From Actinoplanes oryzae (lineage in GTDB: Bacteria; Actinomycetota; Actinomycetes; Mycobacteriales; Micromonosporaceae), in contig NZ_JAUQWH010000080.1 in NCBI RefSeq assembly GCF_030757795.1, positions 1 through 39,619 of the forward strand: a stretch of 39,619 nucleotides of DNA. The letters run 5' to 3'. Both the position numbers and the translations under genes were made by a program. How positions within the stretch are numbered: position 1 is the first letter of the stretch; every line of letters starts with the position of its first letter. Below, piece by piece: positions 24,230 through 30,517 of this stretch. The notes under the pieces were generated by a model that saw only the letters and a program-made list of their open reading frames with translations, was not told the origin of the DNA and did no database searches.

Positions 24230-25351
24230 TCAGCGCGGGCCGGGGTCGGTGACGATGTCGACGGCGGTTTCGATGATGCGGTTGAGGGTGGAGCGGTTGG
24301 CGAGGGCTCCGGTCACGCCGCCCAGCGGGTCGGCAGCGCCGTGCGGGGCGCGGTCGAGGGTGCCGGTGAAGACGCCGCCGAAGACGGTGCGGATGACTTC
24401 GGCGACCGCTTGTTCGGGGGGTTCGCCGCCGCCCAGGCGCTGGTCGATGGCGCGGACGGCGTCGGCGGCGAGGCGTTGCAGCTCCGCTTCGACGTGGGCG
24501 TCCGGGTCGCCCAGGGGCAGGGGTGCGGCCGGCTCGCCGTAGGCGTCGAGGGCCGGGGCCGCCGCCACCGGGGCCTGCTTGGCGCCGAGGGGGCGTTCCA
24601 CGTAGGACTCGTACCAGGCGGGCCTGCGGCGCATGACGGCCAGGACGTGCTCGACCTCGCGGGCGACCGCGGCGGGGTCGCTGCCCGGCCAGTCGCCGGT
24701 GCGGCGGCCGCGTTCCTGCGCCCACGACTCGAGCGGCCAGACCTCGTGGCCGGCGGTGCCGGTGGTGCCGACCCAGACGAGCATGTTCGTGGCCAGGGTG
24801 GTCAGCCAGCCGTCGTGGCCGAGGGCGTCGGCGAGCCAGCCGGGCAGCCGCGGCCGTTGCAGCGCGCCGCGGCGGCCACGCTGGCGCCGGTAGGCGTCGA
24901 CGGTCGCCGCGTTGAGCCGGGACGCGACCCAGGCGTCGAGGTTGGCGATCGGGCGGTCGGCGTGCGCGAGCAGGTCCTCGACCACGGCCTCGACGTCGTC
25001 GTGGAAGCGGTCGAGGCAGTCGTCGGCCAGGTTCGACACGCCCGCGGCGCAGGCGGCGTGGCCCCGCTGCAGCTCGAAGCGGCGGGTCAGCCGACTGAAA
25101 ACGATCGGCCAGGCGAGGTCGTACGCGGCGCCGGTCAGCGCGGTCCGTTCGGCCCCCTGCGCGCGCGCCGCGACGGCCGCCAGCTCGCCGCGCCCGGCCA
25201 GCTCGCGCAGCCGTCCGGCGCCGGTCCGGACCAGCCTCGTCCGGGTCTCGCCGATCACGGGTCGCCTGGCGTACATGCCTTGCGGGGCGGCGTTGGCCGC
25301 CCGCAGCCGTTCCGCGCGCAGCTGCGCCGTCGAGCTGTTCGAGAAACCCAC
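24230..25351 (-). CDS. Uncharacterised protein with a sigma-region-2-like segment
   Basis: A 373-residue protein of no family I can name. I start it at GTG 25351, which has AAGGAG 6-7 nt upstream; earlier in-frame codons encode a non-conserved tail. Residues roughly 120-190 read LADDCLDRFHDDVEAVVEDLL, then NLDAWVASRLNAATVDAYRRQRG. The pattern of an acidic helix, an aromatic Trp and VDAYRR..R is reminiscent of ECF sigma region 2. No region 4 is visible. Later segments, RRPAWYESYVERPLG and ADAVRAIDQRLGGGEPPEQAVAEVIRTVFGG, are helical. It may be a degenerate sigma-like or other regulatory protein; this is weak inference. Confidence 0.6.
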   Translation of the reverse strand: MGFSNSSTAQLRAERLRAANAAPQGMYARRPVIGETRTRLVRTGAGRLRELAGRGELAAVAARAQGAERTALTGAAYDLAWPIVFSRLTRRFELQRGHAACAAGVSNLADDCLDRFHDDVEAVVEDLLAHADRPIANLDAWVASRLNAATVDAYRRQRGRRGALQRPRLPGWLADALGHDGWLTTLATNMLVWVGTTGTAGHEVWPLESWAQERGRRTGDWPGSDPAAVAREVEHVLAVMRRRPAWYESYVERPLGAKQAPVAAAPALDAYGEPAAPLPLGDPDAHVEAELQRLAADAVRAIDQRLGGGEPPEQAVAEVIRTVFGGVFTGTLDRAPHGAADPLGGVTGALANRSTLNRIIETAVDIVTDPGPR

Positions 25352-25536
25352 GCCAGGCTCCTTCCGAGGGACCGTGATCGATGGTTGAAGCTTGGCGGAA
25401 CGGGCCGCGCGCGGGGAGGGGCCCGGGAGCGATGCACCGGTTCGGAGGCCGATTCCGCACACACAGGCGGATCGGGTGCGACCGATCGGCGGAGCATTCC
25501 GGCTAGTGGATTGACTACGTGAGTAGGGTCGTGGCC

Positions 25537-25857
25537 ATGCCGTCCGACGTGCTGCAGGCTCTGCGCGACTTCGTCACCCGCATCGATGCCCTCGACCCGG
25601 CCGCCGCGGCCGCCGGCGAGCTGACCGTTGACCTGGCCGGACGCTCCGAGCGGCTGGTGCTGCGGGAGCCGGTGGCCGCCGCGCTGGTGGCGGCCCTGCG
25701 GGCGTACCAGGATCCGCGTGACCACGGCGTGTGCGCGCACTGCGGCGGCCTGCTGGACGGCAACTTCGCGTGCGCGTCGTGCGGGGTTGTCAACGGCATC
25801 TTCGGTCAGGCCCTCACCGACGTGGTCATGCGGCGGCGGGCGATCGAGAGCTCCTAG
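25537..25857 (+). CDS. Small protein with a C-terminal zinc ribbon
   Basis: A 106-residue protein from ATG 25537 (in-frame GTGs at 25519 and 25531 are alternatives; none has a good ribosome site). The N-terminal 60 residues are helical. VCAHCGGLLDGNFACASCG is a Cx2Cx9Cx2C zinc ribbon. The family is not recognised. It lies 65 nt before the sigma factor gene on the same strand, and an inverted repeat separates them. Confidence 0.6.
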   Translation: MPSDVLQALRDFVTRIDALDPAAAAAGELTVDLAGRSERLVLREPVAAALVAALRAYQDPRDHGVCAHCGGLLDGNFACASCGVVNGIFGQALTDVVMRRRAIESS

Positions 25858-25865
25858 GGGTGCAA

Positions 25866-25915
25866 CCTTCCCTCGGGCCGTCCACGACAGACGGGTGACG
25901 GCAGCCGAGGGAAGG
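25866..25915 (+). promoter_or_regulatory. Perfect 11-bp inverted repeat covering the sigma-factor ribosome site
   Basis: CCTTCCCTCGG (25866-25876) and CCGAGGGAAGG (25905-25915) pair perfectly, with 28 nt between. The right arm contains the ribosome site GAGGGAAGG, 7 nt before the ATG at 25923. If both arms are transcribed, the hairpin would hide the start region. Alternatively this is a DNA operator. GCAACC at 25862-25867 and CGACAG at 25885-25890, 17 nt apart, resemble an ECF-type promoter; with that promoter only the right arm would be in the mRNA. Confidence 0.6.
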
Positions 25916-25922
25916 ATCGCCG

Positions 25923-26450
25923 ATGCGCCCGGAAGCGGAACGGGAGTACGAGGAGTACGTGCGGGGGCGGTTACCCCGCCTGCACCGCACGGCGTACCTG
26001 CTGTGCGGGGACGGGCACCGGGCGGACGACATCGTCCAGGTCACGCTCACCGCGCTCTACGTCCAGTGGAAGAAGGCCGCGCGGGCGGACAACCTGGACG
26101 GGTACGTGCACCGGATCCTGGTGCGCAAGTATCTCGACGAGCGCCGGTTGCGCTGGGCGGGCGTCCGGCTGGGTGAGGTGCCCGCGGAGAGCGTCACCGT
26201 CGCCGCGGCGGATCACCGGGTCGGCGAGCACGACGAGCTGGTCGCGGCGCTGCGGTCGTTGCCGAAGGGGCAGCGGGCCGTGGTGGTGCTGCGCTTCCTC
26301 GACGACCTGAGCATCGAGGACACCGCCGAGGCGCTCGGGTGCTCGGCCGGCAATGTGAAGAGCCAGTGTTCCCGGGGTCTGGCGACCCTGCGCGAGCTGC
26401 TCGGCGCCGGATCCAAGGTCGACACTGCGGGAATGAGGGTTCAGCCATGA
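25923..26450 (+). CDS. SigE-family ECF RNA polymerase sigma factor
   Basis: A 175-residue group IV sigma factor. Region 2 spans residues 10-75: LHRTAYLLCGDGHRADDIVQVTLTALY, then GYVHRILVRKYLDERRLRW. Region 4 spans about 105-160: ELVAALRSLPKGQRAVVVLRFLDDLSIEDTAEALGCSAGNVKSQCSRGLATLREL. This is the actinobacterial SigE family. The next gene overlaps as ATGA and encodes a single-pass protein with a cytosolic N-terminus, the usual place for an anti-sigma factor. The upstream repeat and ECF-like promoter suggest autoregulation. Confidence 0.93.
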   Translation: MRPEAEREYEEYVRGRLPRLHRTAYLLCGDGHRADDIVQVTLTALYVQWKKAARADNLDGYVHRILVRKYLDERRLRWAGVRLGEVPAESVTVAAADHRVGEHDELVAALRSLPKGQRAVVVLRFLDDLSIEDTAEALGCSAGNVKSQCSRGLATLRELLGAGSKVDTAGMRVQP

Positions 26451-27580
26451 TCGAGGACGAGCTCCGGGAACGATTCGGTACGGTCGCCACGCCGCCCAGC
26501 CGCCTGCGGGTGGACGAGCTGGTCGCAGGCGGGCGGCGCACTGCCCGGCGGCGGCGCGCGCTGCAGGCGGCCGGCGGGGCCGCGCTGGCGGTCGGCGTGC
26601 TGGTCGCGGTGCCGTCGTTCGTGTGGGGCGGCACCCGGGCCGCCCCGGTCGCGGGCACCGGCGCGGTCGTGCGCTGCGAGGCGGCGAAGCTGCCCGTGCC
26701 GGCCGGGCTCACGCAGGTGGAGCTGCAGGCGGTGGACCCGGGCGGCCGGTACGTGATCGGCAACGACGTCCGGGTGAGCACCGGGACGACCGACGCGGGC
26801 AAGCCGGACCGGATCGGCACGTCGCAGCCGGTGCTGTGGACCGACGGCAGCCCCACGGCGCTGCCGAAGGGCGGGAAGAAGTCGGTGTACGCCGCCGGGG
26901 TCAACGCGAGCGGCACGGTGATCGCCATGGGCGGTGACGACACCGCGTGGGACACCGTCCTGCGTTACACCGCGGGCGTGCCCACCGAGCTGCGGCTGCC
27001 GGCCGGCGACTGGTCGGTGCGGATGTTCCCGTCGATCAACGCCGCCGGCGACGTCGTGGCCACGGTCGGGCCGGTCGGCAGCGTCGTGGTGGGCGGCACG
27101 GTCCTGCTGTGGAAGGCCGGCTCGACCGAGCCCACACGGCTGCCCCTGCCCGCGGGCGCGCAGAGCCGCCGGCTGGGTGACGACGGGCGGATCTTCGGGT
27201 TCATGAGCGACGGCGCGTCGTCGTGGGCGTGGGACCAGCGGGGCACCGGCACCCGGCTCGACGCGCCGGCCGGGCAGACCGCGACGCTCAGCACGGCGCG
27301 CGGCGACTACGCGACGGGCACCCTGTCGCCCTCCGGCGAGGTGGGGCGGTGGAACGTGCGTACCGGCGAGTTCCGGCGGATCCCGATCAACGCCCCGGTG
27401 GACAGCGTCAACGGGCAGGGCTGGCTGATCATCGACAGCGCCGTGTACCGCACGGACGCCGACGTGGAGCTGGCGGCCGTGGACGGGGTCGCGGGCTCGG
27501 CGCGGGACCTGTCGGACACCGGCGCGGTGGTCGGCACGGCGGGGACCAACGTGCCCGTGCGGTGGACGTGCGCGGACTGA
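26447..27580 (+). CDS. Single-pass membrane protein with extracellular propeller-like domain, probable sigma-factor partner
   Basis: A 377-residue protein. Residues 1-45 are cytosolic and charged (IEDELRERFGTVATPPSRLRVDELVAGGRRTARRRR). One membrane helix follows (AAGGAALAVGVLVAVPSFV), then about 310 extracytoplasmic residues with repeated short units such as VLWTDGSPTALPKG, VLRYTAGVPTELRLPAG, VLLWKAGSTEPTRLPLPAG and GRWNVRTGEFRRIPI, joined by AAGVNASGTVIAMG-type turns. This resembles HAF-repeat beta-propellers. There is no zinc anti-sigma HxxxCxxC motif. The ATGA overlap with the sigma gene argues for a sensor or anti-sigma role. Its 3' end lies in a 50-bp tandem duplication. Confidence 0.75.
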   Translation: MIEDELRERFGTVATPPSRLRVDELVAGGRRTARRRRALQAAGGAALAVGVLVAVPSFVWGGTRAAPVAGTGAVVRCEAAKLPVPAGLTQVELQAVDPGGRYVIGNDVRVSTGTTDAGKPDRIGTSQPVLWTDGSPTALPKGGKKSVYAAGVNASGTVIAMGGDDTAWDTVLRYTAGVPTELRLPAGDWSVRMFPSINAAGDVVATVGPVGSVVVGGTVLLWKAGSTEPTRLPLPAGAQSRRLGDDGRIFGFMSDGASSWAWDQRGTGTRLDAPAGQTATLSTARGDYATGTLSPSGEVGRWNVRTGEFRRIPINAPVDSVNGQGWLIIDSAVYRTDADVELAAVDGVAGSARDLSDTGAVVGTAGTNVPVRWTCAD

Positions 27581-27650
27581 CCGATCAGGGCTTGGCGGTG
27601 GTGCCCGCGCGGTGGACCTGCGCGGGCTGACCGATCAGGGCTTGGCGGTG
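27551..27650. repeat. 50-bp tandem duplication at the convergent gene ends
   Basis: Bases 27551-27600 and 27601-27650 match at 47 of 50 positions, directly adjacent. Each unit carries the C-terminal codons VP(V/A)RWTCA(D/G) and stop of the plus-strand gene, and the C-terminal codons of the minus-strand LacI gene with its stop. The first copy ends the plus gene and the second ends the LacI gene, so the duplication separated two ends that were originally 4 nt apart. Confidence 0.9.
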
Positions 27651-28690
27651 CTCTTGCGCACGATCAGCTCCGTGGGCAGCAGGAGGTGGGTCGCGGCGAC
27701 CGGCTCACCCGTGCGCGCGGCGGTCACGGCGGCGGCGAGTGCCGCGGCGGCGGCGCGGCCCTTCTCGACCACATCCTGGCGTACGGTCGTCAGGGCGGGC
27801 CAGGCCTGCGCGGCGAGCGGGCCGTCGTCGAAGCCGACCACCGACAGCTCGCCGGGCACCGAGATGCCCAGCTCGCCCGCGGCCTGCAGCACGCCGTAGG
27901 CGACCGCGTCGGAGAAGCACAGCACCGCCGTGGGCCGGTCGGGGCGGTCGAGCAGCAGCCGGGCGCCCCAGCGGGCCTGCTCCAGGTCGTCGCCGCCCTG
28001 GCGGGCCACGAGCGGCTTGATCCCGGCCGGTTCGAGGGCATCGAGCCAGCCGAGCAGCCGCTGCCGGGAGGCGTAGCCGTCGGCGGCGATGTCGCCGGGG
28101 TCGATGAGCCCGTGCGGGCCGTGCGCGCCGGACATGAGCAGCGCGACGTGGCGGTGGCCCAGCGCGACCAGGTGCTCGGCGGCGGCGCGGGCCCCGCCGC
28201 GGTCGTCCACGTTGACGCAGGGCACGCCCTCGACCGGCTGCTGGTCGACGTAGACCAGGGGCAGCCGGCGCCGGACGAGATAGCCCAGCGCCTCGGACGT
28301 CGGGTCGCAGGAGAAGACCAGCGCCCCGTCGATCGCGACGTCGCGGGCCGGGATGATCGGGCCGCTGTCGGCCGAGGTCAGCAGCGTCATCGAGAGCCCG
28401 GTCGGCGCCAGCCGCTCGGCGATCGAGCCGAAGAAGCTGGTCGCCACGAGGTCGGTGAACGCGTAGCGCAGCGAGGTGGTCAGCAGCACCCCGACGGCGC
28501 CGGTGCTGCCCGTGGCCAGGGCCCGCGCCGCCGGGTCGGGCCCGACATAGCCGAGCTCGTCCGCGGCGGCGAGGATCCGCGCGCGCAGGGCGGCGGAGAG
28601 CTGGTCGGGCTTGGAGAACGCGTTCGACACGGTCATCCGGCTGACCCCGACCCGGTCGGCGATGGTCTGAAGAGTCACACGGGCCGCCAC
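27635..28690 (-). CDS. LacI-family transcriptional regulator
   Basis: From GTG 28690 the protein is 351 residues. The N-terminal helix-turn-helix reads VTLQTIADRVGVSRMTVSNAF, with a hinge at LGYVGPDPAARALA. A periplasmic-binding-protein-like domain follows: GAVGVLLTTS, DGALVFSC, NVDDRGGARAAAEHLVALGHRHVALL, AVLCFSDAVAYGVLQAAGELGI and SVVGFDDGPLA. I chose GTG 28690 because it gives the usual start (x-AARVTLQTIAD), though TGGAG is only 3 nt upstream; GTG 28714 is possible. Its sugar ligand is unknown. It lies 30 nt downstream of a 58-residue ORF whose promoter is flanked by two CCGG-centred palindromes, probably its own operators. Confidence 0.9.
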   Translation of the reverse strand: MAARVTLQTIADRVGVSRMTVSNAFSKPDQLSAALRARILAAADELGYVGPDPAARALATGSTGAVGVLLTTSLRYAFTDLVATSFFGSIAERLAPTGLSMTLLTSADSGPIIPARDVAIDGALVFSCDPTSEALGYLVRRRLPLVYVDQQPVEGVPCVNVDDRGGARAAAEHLVALGHRHVALLMSGAHGPHGLIDPGDIAADGYASRQRLLGWLDALEPAGIKPLVARQGGDDLEQARWGARLLLDRPDRPTAVLCFSDAVAYGVLQAAGELGISVPGELSVVGFDDGPLAAQAWPALTTVRQDVVEKGRAAAAALAAAVTAARTGEPVAATHLLLPTELIVRKSTAKP

Positions 28691-28720
28691 GTGCTCCAGG
28701 CTATCGCTTCGCACCTCGAA

Positions 28721-28897
28721 TCACGCGGGGGCGATCACGTGGGCTGCCCGGACAAGCCCGGCGGCGACGGCCTTCCGGACCACCCGGGTCCGGCGGGGAC
28801 GGGTGCGATCGGGCCGGACCGGCGCGTCCGGAAGGGCACTGTGCAGCTCGTGGTCGACGGCGTGGACGGCGGTGATGAGCGCGGCGGGCAGTTCCAT
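28721..28897 (-). CDS. Small 58-residue protein upstream of the LacI gene
   Basis: ATG 28897 has a strong GAGGGGAG ribosome site 5-6 nt upstream and a well-formed promoter, so expression is likely despite the small size. The sequence starts MELPAALITAVHAVDHELHSAL. It continues with a Pro/Arg-rich middle (DRTRPRRTRVVRKAV) and ends AGLVRAAHVIAPA. No family is recognised. It is the first gene of a probable two-gene unit with the LacI regulator 30 nt downstream. Confidence 0.5.
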   Translation of the reverse strand: MELPAALITAVHAVDHELHSALPDAPVRPDRTRPRRTRVVRKAVAAGLVRAAHVIAPA

Positions 28898-28916
28898 GGT
28901 GGCTCCCCTCGGGTCT

Positions 28917-28957
28917 CTGTACCGGTACAGTAGCGCCGCTCTTCTGTACCGGTCAAG
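28917..28957 (-). promoter_or_regulatory. Promoter with two operator copies, upstream of the 58-residue ORF and LacI gene
   Basis: CTGTACCGGTACAG (28917-28930) is a perfect 14-bp palindrome centred on CG. A second copy, CTGTACCGGTCAAG (28944-28957), keeps the left half and centre; copies are 27 bp apart. On the minus strand a -35 TTGACC (28956-28951) and a -10 TACTGT (28932-28927), 18 bp apart, overlap the two copies. Binding would block both promoter boxes. A CG-centred palindrome suits a LacI-family protein, and the local LacI gene is in the same unit. Confidence 0.7.
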
Positions 28958-29015
28958 ACCTTCTTCATGCCGGGGACGATCGCAGCCGCGGACGTCCACG
29001 ATTCCGCGCACACAG

Positions 29016-29047
29016 CCCGGGCGGCACGACATGTCGTGCCGCCCGGG
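29016..29047. terminator. 32-bp perfect palindrome, probable bidirectional terminator
   Basis: CCCGGGCGGCACGACA (29016-29031) is followed directly by its exact reverse complement (29032-29047). As RNA it folds into a 14-bp GC-rich stem with a tetraloop. It lies 63 nt after the GH5 stop and upstream of the LacI-unit promoter, both on the minus strand, which suits a terminator isolating the two units. There is no U tract. An operator role is also possible. The surrounding 29048-29109 shows no gene. Confidence 0.7.
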
Positions 29048-29109
29048 AAGGCCGGCGACGAGCGGGCCGCACCACGTCGGTGACGAGCCCGCCGCACCGC
29101 GCCGGCGGG

Positions 29110-30438
29110 TCAGCTTGCCGTGCAGGTCAGGGCCGGGGCGGTGTTCGCGCCGGTCCACGAGCCCAGAAAGCCGAAGGTGGCGCTCGCGCCCGCGGCGAGG
29201 CGGCCGTTGTAGCTGACGTTGCGGGCCGTCACGGCCGGGCCGGCGCTGGTCACCGTGGCGTTCCAGGCCTGCGCGACGGTCTGCCCGTCGGCGTACGTCC
29301 AGCCGACCGTCCAGCCGTTGATCGGCGCGGCGCCGGCGGTGACGCGTACCTCACCCTGGAAGCCGCCGGTCCACTGGCCGGTCGTCGCGTACGTCGCGGT
29401 GCAGGCATTGCCGGCGGGCGGGGTCGTGGGGTTGCTCGGCGGGGTCGACGGCGTGCCCGCGCCGCCGTAGATCGTCGCCTCCTTCGCGGTGGCCTTGATC
29501 CCGTTCGCGCCGTTGAAGATGCGCTGCCCCCACGTGGTGAGCTGCGCCGGGTCGAAGTTGGTGGCCATGTCCAGGACGGGATCGGTGTTGCCGGTCCACG
29601 ACCAGCCCAGATAGCCGAGGTCACGCGCCTCCGCCTCGGCCAGCAGCGTCTCGTGGTCGACCTGGCTCGCGTCGAAGCGCCACCCGAACTCGCCGATCAC
29701 CAGCGGCCACCCCTTGTCCTCGAAGGTGTCCAGGTACGAGGTGATCGAGGCCGCCGTGTTGAACACCGCGTACATGTGGATCGACAGCACGGTATTGTGC
29801 CGCGTGTCGGCATCCAGGACCGCCTGGGCGTTGTCCCGCATCACGTACTGCCAGTCCTGACCCCAGTTCGGCGCGTCCACCATCAGCAGATGCTCGAACC
29901 CGGCGGCCCGCATCTTCTGCACCGCGGCGACGGTGGCGGCGGTCCACTGACCGGGGTTGGTGTTGCCGATCGGCTCGTTGCCGATGTTGATGACGACGTA
30001 GTCCTCCTGCCCGGCCAGCACGCTCTTGAGGCTGATCCAGTAGTCCGCCGCCTGATCCAGCGAGTACGCGGCGGCATCCTCGCCGTAGCCGGTGGTGTCG
30101 TGGTCCTCGAGCACGCAGATGAGCCGGTTCGCCTTGCACAGCGCGACGACGTTGGCGACGTCGGCGGCGGTGTTGGCGGTCCAGCGTCCGCCACTGAGCA
30201 CGACGCGCAGGGTGTTGGCGCCGAGCGCCTTGACGTCGGCGAAGGTGCGGGTCTGCCCGGCGTACCAGGTGTGCATGTGGTTGATGCCGCGCATGACGAA
30301 CTTCTGCCCGTTCGCCTCGACGATGTCGCGGCCGCTGACGTGCAGGCCGGTGGCGGCGTACGCGGGCGGGACGAAGAAGAGCACGGAAGCGGCGGCCGCC
30401 AGCAGCGCGGCGCCGAGGGTGGCAAGTCGGCGTCTCAT
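29110..30438 (-). CDS. Secreted GH5 endo-glycanase (mannanase-like) with CBM2
   Basis: A 442-residue exported enzyme. The signal peptide is RRRLATLGAALLAAAASVLFFVPPAYA. The GH5 domain spans about 30-325, with the acid/base Glu155 in NIGNEPIGN and the nucleophile Glu250 in VIGEFGW. TGLHVSGRDIVEANGQKFV and RGINHMHTWY are typical of the actinobacterial mannanase (GH5_8) group. A Pro/Thr linker (TPSTPPSNPTTPPAG) leads to a CBM2 at 346-442, which binds crystalline cellulose: QWTGGFQGEVRV, INGWTVGWTYADGQTV, RNVSYNGRLAAGASATFGF. It probably hydrolyses mannan in plant cell walls. A perfect CelR/CebR-type box lies 28 nt upstream. Confidence 0.9.
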   Translation of the reverse strand: MRRRLATLGAALLAAAASVLFFVPPAYAATGLHVSGRDIVEANGQKFVMRGINHMHTWYAGQTRTFADVKALGANTLRVVLSGGRWTANTAADVANVVALCKANRLICVLEDHDTTGYGEDAAAYSLDQAADYWISLKSVLAGQEDYVVINIGNEPIGNTNPGQWTAATVAAVQKMRAAGFEHLLMVDAPNWGQDWQYVMRDNAQAVLDADTRHNTVLSIHMYAVFNTAASITSYLDTFEDKGWPLVIGEFGWRFDASQVDHETLLAEAEARDLGYLGWSWTGNTDPVLDMATNFDPAQLTTWGQRIFNGANGIKATAKEATIYGGAGTPSTPPSNPTTPPAGNACTATYATTGQWTGGFQGEVRVTAGAAPINGWTVGWTYADGQTVAQAWNATVTSAGPAVTARNVSYNGRLAAGASATFGFLGSWTGANTAPALTCTAS

Positions 30439-30465
30439 GCGGAGCTCCGATCAGGGGGACGAGGG

Positions 30466-30479
30466 TGGGAGCGCTCCCA
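30466..30479. promoter_or_regulatory. Perfect CelR/CebR-type operator upstream of GH5-CBM2
   Basis: TGGGAGCGCTCCCA is a perfect 14-bp palindrome identical to the known actinomycete cellulose-utilisation operator bound by CebR/CelR, LacI-family repressors released by cello-oligosaccharides. It is 28 nt upstream of the GH5 ATG. This indicates induction of the enzyme by cellulose breakdown products. The repressor itself is probably encoded elsewhere. Confidence 0.85.
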
Positions 30480-30517
30480 GACATTGACGCACGTCATTAA
30501 CACGAACGCAACACACC

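Noticed and set aside
26447..27580. Zinc-binding anti-sigma factor
   Set aside because: No HxxxCxxC motif in the cytosolic part; kept only as a probable sigma partner from context and topology.
27635..28690. LacI protein as CebR/CelR, the regulator of the box at 30466
   Set aside because: Its recognition region (VGVSRMTVSNAF) and the distinct palindromes at its own promoter suggest a different operator; CebR-type control of GH5 is more likely from elsewhere. Not excluded.
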